Origin: Onstottus_A sp036505875
GTDB taxonomy: Bacteria; Acidobacteriota; Blastocatellia; UBA7656
Assembly: GCA_036505875.1 (NCBI GenBank)
Contig: DASXSR010000199.1
Coordinates: 1 to 43,816 of the forward strand
DNA length: 43,816 nucleotides
Direction of reading: 5' to 3'
Shown here: positions 25,613 through 34,060 of the stretch, one piece after another
How the letters are laid out: every line of letters starts with the position of its first letter
Position numbering within the stretch: the stretch's first letter is position 1
Notes under the pieces: generated by a model
Told to the model about the DNA's origin: nothing
Seen by the model: the letters and a program-made list of their open reading frames with translations, nothing else
The model's database searches: none
Translations under genes and position numbers: made by a program

Positions 25613-27103
25613 ATGGTAGAGCTTTTCAGGAATCCGAAAATAGACTGGATCAACGCGAAGAAATTTTTCATCGGCGTCACTATTTTTCTCTTGTTGGTTG
25701 GTGCGATCTCGGTTCAAGTCCGCGGCTTTAACCTCGGAGTTGATTTCACCGGCGGCACGCTGATGACTGTGCGGTTCAAGGAGCCGCCGTCGCTCGATAA
25801 GATTCGCTCAACTCTTGGCTCGGCCGGCATTGATACGATGAAAGTCACGCTCCAGCCGGTGACCAGTAAGCCGAACGAGTTGATCATTCACGCACCCCAG
25901 CTTGCCGCCGGCACGGAAGCTGAGCGCCGCGTGGACGAGGACAAACGCGCAATCATCGGAGCGCTCCAGCAACTCAATCCCGAGGGCGACGTTTCAGCGG
26001 GAAAGGTCAACATCAACAGCATCGACGCCGCCGGGATCGAGGCCGAGTTGCGACAGGCTGATCCGCTTGGCATCAAAGCGCAGTACTTCCCGAGCGAACA
26101 TCCTTATCGCCAGGTCGGCAACAAGATCGTCGAGTTTCGCAACGGACCGAACAAAGGGTTTATTAGGGATTTCAGCGCAATTCAGACCTTGAACATTCAG
26201 GTGACTGATCCCGGCTTCGATCAGAGCAAAGTCAAGGCGGTGATCCTCGACCGCTTCTACGCGGGCAAGATCGACCTGAATCTGGCTGGAAGAAGCGAGA
26301 TCGAAGAGGCGCTCAATCGGATCGACCCGCTGGGTGTCGGAAGCGGCTCGGATGTTTATTCGAAAGCGGCAGATGCCATCGCCAAATACCGCCGAGACAG
26401 CAGTGGAGTGATCACCGACATCAGCCTGCTTCAAACGCAGGACGTGTCGGCTGAGCTGCTCGATAAGATGAAGTCATACTTCACCGAAGGCAGCTTCGCG
26501 GTCATTTCGGCGGATGTGGTTGGAGCAGTCGTAGGCCAGGATCTGCGAAACCGCGCGATCTACGTCACGCTTGCGGCGCTCGCCGGAATGTTGGTGTACA
26601 TCGCCTTTCGGTTCGAATGGATTTACGGCGTGGCGGCGGTGCTGGCAGTCTTCCACGACATTATGATCACGCTTGGAATCTTCTCGCTGTTCCATTGGGA
26701 GATCAGCTTGACAGTCATCGCGGCGTTGCTTACGTTAGTCGGCTACTCGATGAATGACACCATCGTGGTGTTTGACCGCATACGCGAGAACGTCAGGCTG
26801 AGGCGTCGGGATAGTCTCGCTCAAATCGCGAACGACTCGATCAATCAAACGCTCTCGCGAACGGTGATCGCGGCCGGGCTGACGTTTGTCTCGGTAGTGT
26901 CCATAGTTCTCTTTGGAGGCGAAGTGCTTCGAGGTTTCGCGCTTGCGTTGACCATCGGTATCATCATCGGCACTTATTCATCGATCGCGGTCGCCAGTCC
27001 GATGATGTTGTGGTGGGAATACATTACCGGCGGAAAGTCAGGTCGCGGCAGAGCGGCGCCGACAAGGGTTCGCGCGCCAGAGCGAACGCTGGCGAAGGTT
27101 TGA
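25613..27103 (+). CDS. secF: protein translocase subunit SecF with a large periplasmic insertion
   Basis: 496 residues from the ATG at 25613, giving the usual beginning VELFRNPKIDW. A frame open further upstream runs through the palindrome and is not real. The typical SecF is about 300 residues. Here the first helix (20-36) and GVDFTGGTLM are followed by an insert at about 135-285. The insert has two related units: IEAELRQADPLG with IVEFRN and IRDFSAIQ (140-192), and IEEALNRIDPLG with IAKYRR and ITDISLLQ (228-274). The C-terminal helices carry GYSMNDTIVVFDRIREN and SRTVIAAGLTF, the SecF motifs. Partner of SecD. Confidence 0.94.
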   Translation: MVELFRNPKIDWINAKKFFIGVTIFLLLVGAISVQVRGFNLGVDFTGGTLMTVRFKEPPSLDKIRSTLGSAGIDTMKVTLQPVTSKPNELIIHAPQLAAGTEAERRVDEDKRAIIGALQQLNPEGDVSAGKVNINSIDAAGIEAELRQADPLGIKAQYFPSEHPYRQVGNKIVEFRNGPNKGFIRDFSAIQTLNIQVTDPGFDQSKVKAVILDRFYAGKIDLNLAGRSEIEEALNRIDPLGVGSGSDVYSKAADAIAKYRRDSSGVITDISLLQTQDVSAELLDKMKSYFTEGSFAVISADVVGAVVGQDLRNRAIYVTLAALAGMLVYIAFRFEWIYGVAAVLAVFHDIMITLGIFSLFHWEISLTVIAALLTLVGYSMNDTIVVFDRIRENVRLRRRDSLAQIANDSINQTLSRTVIAAGLTFVSVVSIVLFGGEVLRGFALALTIGIIIGTYSSIAVASPMMLWWEYITGGKSGRGRAAPTRVRAPERTLAKV

Positions 27104-27184
27104 TTCGAGAACGCCCGGGATCCCAGGCTGGAACAAAGCTCGAGTTGCCGGTGTCTAATCGACCGGAAGTCTTTTAAAAGCTGC

Positions 27185-27213
27185 TTGACTAGAGGGGGAG
27201 CGCGTAGTAGACT
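27185..27213 (+). promoter_or_regulatory. possible promoter of the tonB-exbB-exbD cluster
   Basis: TTGACT (27185-27190), a 17-base spacer, then TAGACT (27208-27213, four of six). The tonB start is about 110 bases after the expected transcription start. Confidence 0.4.
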
Positions 27214-27328
27214 CAGCCGGTTTTCAGTCAGACAGCACGGTGTTTTCAGCAGCAGAGTTCCATCTCCTGTGCGGCAGTTTCGAAGCGCTTCATCCAAGTG
27301 GCTACGCGATAGCGGGAGGTCAATCAAA

Positions 27329-28096
27329 ATGTTCGACCAACTAGTAGAATCGTCGGCCGTAAGAAGGCGATCCAACCGGTGGCTGTATTTCACAGTGACT
27401 GCATCAATCTGGGTTGCAGTCCTGACTACTGTAATCGTCTGGGGGATCATGGCCTATGACGCGCGATTGAACGAGCAATTCAATGCGTTGACATTGCTGG
27501 CGCCGCCACCGCCGCCGCCGCCTCCTCCTCCACCGCCAGCCGCAGCGCCGCAGCAGAAGGTGGTAAAGACAAATGTGGTAGAAGCATTTGTTTCGGCAAA
27601 GGAACCACCTAAGGAGATCAAAGCACCTTCTCCCAAACCGCCGGTGTTTGTGAGTTCGACGGTCGGCGAGACAGGTGGGCAGCCTGGCGGCGTTCCTGGT
27701 GGAGTTCCAGGTGGCGTGCCGGGCGGCGTTCCGGGAGGCATAGGTCCCACGGGGCCGGCCGAGCCTCCGCCTCCGCCTCCTCCGCCGCCGGAGAAAAAAG
27801 AGGAGCCGCCGAAGATTATTCGCAAGTCTGGAGGCGTACTTCAGGGCTCGGCCACAAGGCGCGTCGAGCCTTCCTACCCTCCGCTTGCCAAGGCGGCGCG
27901 GGTGAGCGGCGCTGTGGTGGTCGAGGTTACAGTTGACGAAGCGGGCAATGTCATTTCGGCTCGCCCCATCTCGGGCCACCCGCTGCTCAAGGATGCTGCG
28001 GTTGCCGCCGCAAAAGGTTGGAAGTTCAGCCCGACGATGTTGACCGGCGTGCCCGTGAAAGTGATAGGCACGATCACGTTCAACTTCAATTTGTAA
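27329..28096 (+). CDS. tonB: TonB-family energy transducer
   Basis: 255 residues from the ATG at 27329 (GGGAGG ten bases upstream). A single membrane helix (about 23-45) is followed by a proline run, a spacer with KEPPKEIKAPSPKPP, four PGGV repeats (about 140-158), another proline run and PEKKEEPPKI. The C-terminal TonB domain starts RRVEPSYPPLAKAARVSG and continues with VVVEVTVDEAGNVI and AAVAAAKGWKFSP. It spans the periplasm and passes proton-motive energy from ExbB-ExbD to outer-membrane receptors. ExbB and two ExbD genes follow in the same direction. Confidence 0.93.
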   Translation: MFDQLVESSAVRRRSNRWLYFTVTASIWVAVLTTVIVWGIMAYDARLNEQFNALTLLAPPPPPPPPPPPPAAAPQQKVVKTNVVEAFVSAKEPPKEIKAPSPKPPVFVSSTVGETGGQPGGVPGGVPGGVPGGVPGGIGPTGPAEPPPPPPPPPEKKEEPPKIIRKSGGVLQGSATRRVEPSYPPLAKAARVSGAVVVEVTVDEAGNVISARPISGHPLLKDAAVAAAKGWKFSPTMLTGVPVKVIGTITFNFNL

Positions 28097-28103
28097 AGCC
28101 TGT

Positions 28104-28176
28104 GAGCGCAGGCATCTCTGCCTGCTTCTCCGCCAGGCCAGGTTCAGTTGAGCGGCAGGCAAGATGCCTGCTTTCC
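28104..28176 (+). repeat. two GCAGGCA hairpin repeats after tonB
   Basis: Copy 1 (28104-28128) begins GAGCGCAGG and folds as GCAGGCA, TCTC, TGCCTGC. Copy 2 (28150-28176) folds as GCAGGCA, AGA, TGCCTGC. Both lie between tonB and exbB. A related unit with the same GAGCGCAGG opening occurs inside the lactate permease gene at 41064. Confidence 0.65.
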
Positions 28177-28213
28177 CAGGATTATCTAATTTGAATTTGG
28201 AGGGTATCGACCA

Positions 28214-28996
28214 ATGCTACTTCTTTTATCGAACGTTTGGCTGGCGGGCAACAAGCTCGCTTTCTTTTTGCTCCAGGCTGCCGATCAAGCGGCGGGCGGT
28301 GAAAAGGGCGCGGCAAGCGCCACGGAAGACTTCTCGCTCTGGGGCATGATCCAAAAGATGAAATGGCCCGCGCTGGTCGTCGCCATCGTGCTGGCTATTA
28401 TGAGCATGTACTCGATCGCAGTGATGGTCGAGCGCTGGCTCACCTTCAATGCTGCCCGCAATCAGTCGCGTCAGTTCGCGCCGCAGGTTGCCAAAGCCCT
28501 GCGCGAAAACCGCATCGACGATGCGATTGCCATTTCCGATCGCCACAAAAAATCGCACCTCGCGATGGTAGTCAATGCGGGTCTTCAGGAGTTCCAGGCG
28601 CATCAGGCTGGTTCCGATATTCCCGGAACCACAATGGACGCCGCTCGACGGGCGCTGCAACGCGCGACCGCTTTGAAGACCGCGGAGCTGAAACGCGGAC
28701 TTTCAGGTCTGGCGACCATCGGCTCGACTGCTCCGTTCGTTGGACTGCTCGGAACGGTCATCGGGATCATTGGAGCGTTCCAGGGAATGAAGGCGGCTGA
28801 AGGGACGGGCATCGCGGCCGTCGCCGGCGGTATTTCCGAGGCGCTGATTGAAACTGCATTCGGATTACTCGTGGCGATCCCGGCGGTGTGGGCATTCAAC
28901 ATCTTCACCAACAAGGTCGAAGCGTTCACGATCGAAATGGACAACTCGTCGTCGGAGCTGATCGACTACTTCATCAAACGCCGCGAGCTCAAGTGA
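28214..28996 (+). CDS. exbB: ExbB/TolQ/MotA proton channel family protein
   Basis: 260 residues from an ATG with GGAGGG nine bases upstream. Membrane helices lie at about 50-75, 165-190 and 205-235. Signature segments are GLATIGSTAPFVGLLGTVIGIIGAFQGM and GGISEALIETAFGLLVAIPAVWAFN. It forms the pentameric channel around ExbD and pairs with TonB encoded upstream. The N-terminal 40 residues, with LAGNKLAFFLLQAADQ, are less conserved. The next gene overlaps none and starts ten bases later. Confidence 0.94.
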   Translation: MLLLLSNVWLAGNKLAFFLLQAADQAAGGEKGAASATEDFSLWGMIQKMKWPALVVAIVLAIMSMYSIAVMVERWLTFNAARNQSRQFAPQVAKALRENRIDDAIAISDRHKKSHLAMVVNAGLQEFQAHQAGSDIPGTTMDAARRALQRATALKTAELKRGLSGLATIGSTAPFVGLLGTVIGIIGAFQGMKAAEGTGIAAVAGGISEALIETAFGLLVAIPAVWAFNIFTNKVEAFTIEMDNSSSELIDYFIKRRELK

Positions 28997-29006
28997 GGTA
29001 AAAGCT

Positions 29007-29459
29007 ATGGGAATGGCAGCAGGCGGCGACCGCGGTAGCTACGTCGCCGATATTAACGTTACACCAATGGTCGACGTGATGCTGGTGCTGCTGATCATCT
29101 TCATGGTGATCGCGCCTATGTTGCAGAGCGGCGTCAGCGTGGCGTTGCCTAAATCGAAGTACCCCGAGCCCGACCCGAACATAATCAAGGACACGTCTGC
29201 CGTGATTGCGATACCTGCCGACGGTGAGTTTTACATCGGCCGTGACAAGGTTGCGCAGGCGGACATACCAACCAGGATCAAGAACATTCTCAAAGACAAA
29301 CCCGCTCCCGAACAAGTTGTGTATATAAAGAGCGGCAAACTGGTGAAGTACGGTACGGTCGTGGAGGTCATCGATTCAATTCGCGATGCCGGCTTCGATC
29401 GGATCGGCCTTGTAGCTGAGAAGGAGAAATCGGGTCCGGGAGGGAGCGGCGGTCAGTAA
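29007..29459 (+). CDS. exbD: ExbD/TolR family protein, first copy
   Basis: 150 residues. The start codon follows the exbB stop by ten bases with GAGGT as ribosome site. One N-terminal helix carries INVTPMVDVMLVLLIIFMV, with the aspartate needed for proton transfer, after a short cytoplasmic tail. The periplasmic part ends IDSIRDAGFDRIGLVAEKEK. Together with ExbB it powers TonB. A second copy follows. Confidence 0.93.
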   Translation: MGMAAGGDRGSYVADINVTPMVDVMLVLLIIFMVIAPMLQSGVSVALPKSKYPEPDPNIIKDTSAVIAIPADGEFYIGRDKVAQADIPTRIKNILKDKPAPEQVVYIKSGKLVKYGTVVEVIDSIRDAGFDRIGLVAEKEKSGPGGSGGQ

Positions 29460-29573
29460 TCAGGAAGCGATTCGTGAGCAGCAGTGGGCGTCTTGCTGGA
29501 GAGCCGACGTGCCCTATCTCTGGTTTAACGATTAAGGAGGAAGCTGCCTTCAACAGGGCGGCTTGAAAAAGGA

Positions 29574-30026
29574 ATGCAATACCCGGAAGTTGAAGAGGCC
29601 CTTGGCGGAAAAAAACTTGGGCTTGCCAAGCCAAACATTAACGTCACGCCGCTGATCGACGTGCTGCTCGTTCTGCTGATTATCTTCATGGTGATCCAGC
29701 CGCAGAAAGAAGCGAAGTTTGAGTCACAGATTCCGCAGAAGCCGCAGGAAAGCCAGCCGAATGTGACGCCGCCGTCGGACATGCTGATGGTGGACGTCAA
29801 AATGTCGGGCAGCGGATTGGATCAAGAGGTCGAGCTGAACAGCAAGCCTATGAGCTTGGTCGATTTAGGCACGACGCTGAAGGATCTGCTGGAACAACGG
29901 CCCGACAAGACTGTGTTCATCAAAGCGCCAAAGGACAAACAGTATGGCGATATCGTCGCGGTTATCGACACGGTCAAAGGAGCGGGGGCGCAACCGATTG
30001 GTCTCCAGATCGACTACTTGCAGTGA
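29574..30026 (+). CDS. exbD: ExbD/TolR family protein, second copy
   Basis: 150 residues with INVTPLIDVLLVLLIIFMV near the start, again with the channel aspartate, and a periplasmic domain ending VIDTVKGAGAQPIGLQIDY. The copies share the helix but differ in the outer domain, so they may form a mixed ExbD pair. The ATG at 29574 has GGA close by. A much stronger AAGGAGG at 29534-29540 lies further up, near an in-frame CTG at 29544, so a longer product is possible. The TPR lipoprotein gene begins 13 bases after the stop. Confidence 0.92.
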   Translation: MQYPEVEEALGGKKLGLAKPNINVTPLIDVLLVLLIIFMVIQPQKEAKFESQIPQKPQESQPNVTPPSDMLMVDVKMSGSGLDQEVELNSKPMSLVDLGTTLKDLLEQRPDKTVFIKAPKDKQYGDIVAVIDTVKGAGAQPIGLQIDYLQ

Positions 30027-30039
30027 AGGAGTCGGAGGA

Positions 30040-30858
30040 ATGAAGTTGAACACGAAGACGAAACCTTTCTTGCTTATTGCGTTGTTGGCGCTTGTGCTGG
30101 TCGCGCCGGGATGTGGCGTTGTCAACAGGCTGCGCGCCAAGAACAGCTTGAACGAAGGGGTGCGCGAGTTTAACAAGGGCAAGTACCAGACGGCCGAAGA
30201 TAAGTTTGCGCATGCGCTGGATCTGAGTCCCGGACTGGTCAACGCACAGCTCTTTTATGCTCAGGCTGTAAAGGCGCAGTTCAATCAGAACTTGAGCGAG
30301 GACCTCGGCAACAAGACCCTCGCAGCGTACGATAACGTCATCAACAAGAATCAAGGCGACGATGCCGCGACAGACCAGGCGCTAGCTTACAAAGCCAGCA
30401 TCTACGACCAGATGACGCGAGTTAATCCCGACAAGGCCGCCGAGTACAAACGCCTGCAACGCGAGACCCTTGAGAAACGTACTAACCTGCCGTCGGCAAC
30501 CTCAAAAACAAAGGCGGATGTCTATTACACCCTGGGTGTGAGTTATTGGGATGAATCCTACCACCTGAATGCCAGCTACGTTTCGCACAACCAGTCGATC
30601 CCGCCGAACATCCTCGAGAAGATGAAGCCGCTCGTTAAACAAGCGCACGAGTACTTGCAACGGACGATCTCGGTGGACCCTAACTACGCTAACGCGTGGT
30701 TTTACGAGAAACTGGTCTACATCGAAGAGATCAAGTTCACGCCTTCTCGAAAGGATGAGCTGTCCAAGAAGGCAATGGAGATGCAGGACAAATACATTGC
30801 GATGCAGAAGCAACAGCAGGCGCAGGCAGCGACCGACTCAGCATCGGCTTCCAAGTGA
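30040..30858 (+). CDS. TPR-containing lipoprotein
   Basis: 272 residues from the ATG at 30040 with GGAGG directly upstream. The signal ends LVLVAPGCGV, with C25 as the probable lipidated cysteine (the -3 position is alanine, slightly unusual). Tetratricopeptide-like helices follow: NEGVREFNKGKYQTAEDKFA, ALDLSPGLVNAQLFYAQAV, AYKASIYDQMTRV, VYYTLGVSYW and TISVDPNYANAWFYEKLVY. It probably binds partner proteins at the membrane, perhaps TonB-complex parts, given that it closes the exbD cluster. This link is inference. Confidence 0.85.
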   Translation: MKLNTKTKPFLLIALLALVLVAPGCGVVNRLRAKNSLNEGVREFNKGKYQTAEDKFAHALDLSPGLVNAQLFYAQAVKAQFNQNLSEDLGNKTLAAYDNVINKNQGDDAATDQALAYKASIYDQMTRVNPDKAAEYKRLQRETLEKRTNLPSATSKTKADVYYTLGVSYWDESYHLNASYVSHNQSIPPNILEKMKPLVKQAHEYLQRTISVDPNYANAWFYEKLVYIEEIKFTPSRKDELSKKAMEMQDKYIAMQKQQQAQAATDSASASK

Positions 30859-30884
30859 AGCAGCTTCCCTCCTGTGCTAGAATT

Positions 30885-30925
30885 GAGGTGACACCCTTCG
30901 AAGGGCAGTCACCTTTTTTATTTTT
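30885..30925 (+). terminator. intrinsic terminator of the tonB-exbB-exbD cluster
   Basis: GGTGAC (30887-30892) pairs with GTCACC (30908-30913) around an inner CCCTTCGAAGGG palindrome, followed by six T (30914-30919) and, after one A, five more. Both strands have near symmetric arms but only this strand has the T run. Confidence 0.9.
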
Positions 30926-30931
30926 GGACCC

Positions 30932-31007
30932 GTTCAGAGTTCAAGCTTTAGCTTGCCCGCCCGCAGTCTGAAGGCCGAACTCAGAACGCAGCCTGAAGGC
31001 TGAACTC
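30932..31007 (+). repeat. GTTCAGA/AGTCTGAAG repeat, copy before rel
   Basis: GTTCAGAGTTCAAGCTTTAG at 30932 is followed by CTTG, then AGTCTGAAG (30965), CGAACTC, and finally GCCTGAAGGCTGAACTC (30990-31007). The same two-part order occurs at 35823-35869. It lies between the terminator and the rel start. Confidence 0.7.
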
Positions 31008-31023
31008 AAAGCGCTAAATCGCA

Positions 31024-33207
31024 ATGATCCGGTTTGAGACAATTATTGAGAAGCTGCGGAAGAACCATCCCGACGTCGACGAGGAACTCCTGCGCCGGGC
31101 TTACCTGTTCTCTGCTCGGCAGCACCGCGGGCAGAGTCGCCAATCCGGTGAGCCTTATCTTGTGCATCCGCTGGAGGTAGCTAATATTCTCGCCGAGCTG
31201 AAGCTTGATCCAATTTGCGTCGCCACCGGGCTGCTGCACGACATCGTCGAAGATACCGAAACGTCTACCGAAGAAATCGAAGAATACTTCGGCCAGGAGA
31301 TCGCTCACCTGGTCGATGGGCTCACCAAGATTTCAAAGCTCGATCACGCTTCAACCGAGGAGCGCCAAGCACTCAACATGCGCAAGATGTTTCTAGCCAT
31401 CGTCGACGATGTACGTGTCGTTCTCGTTAAGCTAGCTGACCGGCTTCATAACATGCGCACGCTCGAGTACTTGCCCGGCGAAAAACGGCGGCGCATAGCA
31501 CAGGAGACGCTGGACGTTTACGCGCCCATCGCGCACCGTCTCGGCATGGCGCGAGTGCGTGGCGAACTGGAAGACCTTGCTTTCAAATACCTCGAGCCCG
31601 AGGAGTATCAAAAACTGAAGGCGTCTGTCGAAAAGAGACGCTCGCGCTTAGAGGCGTTCCTCGAGGAGGTAAAGCAGCGCAACCTGGAAATGATGACCGG
31701 TTCCGGCATTCACGTTGTGTACATTGAAGGCCGGATCAAGCGATTGTATTCGATCTACCAGAAGCTGAGGCGGCAGCATATTGATATCGATCAGGTCTAT
31801 GATCTTGTGGCAGTGCGAATCATCACCGAATCGGTGAAGGATTGCTACGCAGCGCTTGGCGTTATTCATAATGCGTGGAAACCGATTCCCGGGCGCTTCA
31901 AGGATTGGATCGCAATACCGCGAGAGAATTTCTATCAGTCGCTGCATACCTCGGTCGTTGGCGACGGCGGGCAGCCTTTTGAGGTGCAGATTCGGACGCA
32001 GGAGATGCAATCGATCGCTGAAGAGGGCATCGCCGCGCACTGGAAATACAAGGAAGGACGGCGGGGCACGCATACCGATGAAGACGAAGCATTCGTGTGG
32101 CTCAAGCGCCTGGTCGAGTGGCAGCAGGATGTAAAAGACTCACGCGAGTTCCTCGACTCATTGAAGCTGGATCTCTATCCCAAAGAAGTTTACTGCTTCA
32201 CGCCAAAAGGAAAAGTAATCGAGCTTCCGCGGGGTGCGTCGCCGGTTGACTTCGCTTTCGCCATACACACGCAGGTCGGTCTGACTTGCACAGGCGCGAA
32301 GGTCAACGGGCGAATCGTTCCGCTGAAATACCAGCTTCGCAACGGCGACGTGGTCGAGATTCTGACCTCGCCCGGGTCGCATCCGTCGCGCGACTGGATG
32401 AACTTCGTCAAGACTTCGCGGGCGCGCTCCAAGGTGCGTCATTATCTTGCCGAAAGCGAGCGGGCTACCGCGATCGACCTCGGCAAAAAACTGCTGGAGA
32501 AGGAGGCAGACCGGTTCCGTTTGAACATGAAGAAAATCATGTCGAATGGTGACCTCGACCGCATCCTCTCCGATTATGGAGTTGCTCGCGCTGATGATTT
32601 GCTCGCGGCAATCGGCTACGGAAAGGTGTTGCCACGAAGCGTGATCGGCAAGCTACTCCCGCCCGACCGTGCGGCGGAACTCGAGCAAGAGAAGGGGCCG
32701 ACGCTCAAGCAGGTAGTCAAACGCGCGCTGGGAATCCAGGACCGCATAGTTGTTAAAGGCATCGACGACATAATGGTCTACCGGGCGCGCTGCTGCAATC
32801 CGATCCGAGGGGAGGAAATAATCGGCTACATAACCCGAGGCAAGGGCGTGGCTGTGCACTCGAATCGCTGTCCCAACATGCCGAGCTTGTTGGTGAACCC
32901 GGAGCGGCTGATCGAAGTCGAATGGATGAAGGCCGACGCCAAGCACGAATCGGCCTACCCGGTGACGATGAAGCTCGTGACTGAAGACCGTCCGGGGATG
33001 GTGGCCGATGTCACACAAGCGATCGCGGGAGTCGGGACTAATATTCGCGACATCCGGGCTTCCCTGGACGAGCGCGGTCACGGTCAGCTTGTGTTGACGG
33101 CTGAGATATTCGATCTGAAGCATTTGGAAAAGATCACCGGCGCGCTAAAGTCGGTCCGGGGAGTTATGGATGTTGAGCGCATTAGCGGAGAACCGGTTCA
33201 AGCGTGA
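31024..33207 (+). CDS. bifunctional (p)ppGpp synthase/hydrolase
   Basis: 727 residues of Rel/SpoT type, which makes and degrades the stringent-response alarmone. The N-terminal HD hydrolase has VHPLEVANIL (H48) and LLHDIVEDT (H72, D73). The synthase domain, around 230-345, has RIKRLYSIYQKLRR, DLVAVRIIT, GRFKDWIAIPRENFYQSLHT and VQIRT. A TGS domain (about 385-445, CFTPKGKVIELPRGASPVDF) and a C-terminal ACT domain (from about 655, TMKLVTEDRPGMVADVTQAI) follow. All hydrolase and synthase residues look intact. The ATG at 31024 has no clear ribosome site; the sequence just before it is the repeat described above. Confidence 0.95.
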   Translation: MIRFETIIEKLRKNHPDVDEELLRRAYLFSARQHRGQSRQSGEPYLVHPLEVANILAELKLDPICVATGLLHDIVEDTETSTEEIEEYFGQEIAHLVDGLTKISKLDHASTEERQALNMRKMFLAIVDDVRVVLVKLADRLHNMRTLEYLPGEKRRRIAQETLDVYAPIAHRLGMARVRGELEDLAFKYLEPEEYQKLKASVEKRRSRLEAFLEEVKQRNLEMMTGSGIHVVYIEGRIKRLYSIYQKLRRQHIDIDQVYDLVAVRIITESVKDCYAALGVIHNAWKPIPGRFKDWIAIPRENFYQSLHTSVVGDGGQPFEVQIRTQEMQSIAEEGIAAHWKYKEGRRGTHTDEDEAFVWLKRLVEWQQDVKDSREFLDSLKLDLYPKEVYCFTPKGKVIELPRGASPVDFAFAIHTQVGLTCTGAKVNGRIVPLKYQLRNGDVVEILTSPGSHPSRDWMNFVKTSRARSKVRHYLAESERATAIDLGKKLLEKEADRFRLNMKKIMSNGDLDRILSDYGVARADDLLAAIGYGKVLPRSVIGKLLPPDRAAELEQEKGPTLKQVVKRALGIQDRIVVKGIDDIMVYRARCCNPIRGEEIIGYITRGKGVAVHSNRCPNMPSLLVNPERLIEVEWMKADAKHESAYPVTMKLVTEDRPGMVADVTQAIAGVGTNIRDIRASLDERGHGQLVLTAEIFDLKHLEKITGALKSVRGVMDVERISGEPVQA

Positions 33208-33241
33208 GGGGTTTCGAATCTCCGATCTGCGTAATCCGACT

Positions 33242-33270
33242 TGGACAGCGATCCTTTCATTTGAGATAAT
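33242..33270 (+). promoter_or_regulatory. promoter of ridA
   Basis: TGGACA (33242-33247), 17 bases, GATAAT (33265-33270): five of six matches at both hexamers. The ridA start follows about 45 bases after the expected start of transcription. Confidence 0.6.
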
Positions 33271-33318
33271 TCGGAATTTCAATTTACCGAAGAATTCGTA
33301 GCTGAGGAGCCAGGCAAG

Positions 33319-33696
33319 ATGAAAGATCGGGTTCAGACTGACAACGCGCCCAAGGCCATCGGGCCATATTCGCAAGCAGTAAAGGCGGGTGGTTTCATCT
33401 TTGCCTCAGGCCAGATTCCACTCGATCCGGCGACTATGCAAATCGTCGAAGGCGGAATACGCGAGCAAACTGATAGAGTGCTGAATAATTTGAGCGCGGT
33501 GCTCGTGGCCGCCGACAGCTCATTGGATCGCGTGGTTAAGACTACTGTGTATCTCGCTGATCTGGGCGACTTTGCGGAGATGAACGAAGTTTACGGACGC
33601 TTTTTTGGAGACGTGCCTCCAGCTCGGTCGACAGTTGAAGTATCACGATTGCCGCGCGATGTGAGGGTTGAGATCGACGTAATTTCGCTTGGCTAG
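33319..33696 (+). CDS. ridA: RidA-family enamine/imine deaminase
   Basis: 125 residues, the full length of the family. It hydrolyses reactive enamines and imines produced by pyridoxal phosphate enzymes. Segments include NAPKAIGPYSQAVKAGGFIFASGQIPLDP, given here in parts: APKAIGPYSQAVKAG and FASGQIPLDP. The C-terminal part has PPARSTVEVSRLPRDVRVEI, with the substrate-binding arginine. GAGGAG lies ten bases before the ATG. The gene is single and converges with rpmB across a perfect palindrome. Confidence 0.93.
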   Translation: MKDRVQTDNAPKAIGPYSQAVKAGGFIFASGQIPLDPATMQIVEGGIREQTDRVLNNLSAVLVAADSSLDRVVKTTVYLADLGDFAEMNEVYGRFFGDVPPARSTVEVSRLPRDVRVEIDVISLG

Positions 33697-33710
33697 TCCG
33701 TAGTCCCTTG

Positions 33711-33738
33711 TCAGTAGTCCGTAGCTACGGACTACTGA
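33711..33738. repeat. perfect 28-base palindrome between ridA and rpmB
   Basis: The arm TCAGTAGTCCGTAG is followed directly by its reverse complement. Partial copies of the AGTCCGTAGT unit lie on both sides (33694 on, and ACGGACCACAGACT to about 33754). It lies between two convergent genes, so it could stop transcription from either side, but there is no T run. Confidence 0.8.
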
Positions 33739-33770
33739 CCACGGACCACAGACTAATAAAAGACTAATGA

Positions 33771-33962
33771 CTAAGCCGCTTTCACTACTTTGCCGGCCTT
33801 CAGGCAGCGGGTGCAGACGCGAATACGCTCGACGCGGCCGCTGACCAGCGCGCGAACGGCTTGCAGGTTGGGATTGAAGCGGCGCTTGGTTCGATTGTTG
33901 GCGTGGCTGACTCGGTGACCGAACTGGGGTCCTTTGCCGCAGACTTCACAGCGCTTGGACAT
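33771..33962 (-). CDS. rpmB: 50S ribosomal protein bL28
   Basis: 63 residues from the ATG at 33962, chosen because it gives the family start MSKRCEVCGKGPQFGH and has GGAGGAA upstream; the frame is open further but not conserved. Two cysteine pairs, CEVC (C5, C8) and CTRC near residue 50, mark the zinc-binding form. It binds 23S rRNA near the tRNA exit region. It is divergent from the SurA-like lipoprotein gene. Confidence 0.93.
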   Translation of the reverse strand: MSKRCEVCGKGPQFGHRVSHANNRTKRRFNPNLQAVRALVSGRVERIRVCTRCLKAGKVVKAA

Positions 33963-34060
33963 TATGGCGTTCCTCCGATGAGAATATGGCGATGAAAGCA
34001 AAACGACAGCTTAACACAGATGACTCGGCATTCGTCAAACCACTTCCAAGGAGCAAGGTT

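Noticed and set aside
27500..27800. Repeats in tonB as a CRISPR or tandem-repeat array
   Set aside because: They are proline and PGGV codons within a coding spacer; there are no unique spacers.
33986..34060. Longer start for the SurA-like lipoprotein
   Set aside because: It would place a charged leader before the lipoprotein signal. The GTG at 34061 has a better ribosome site.
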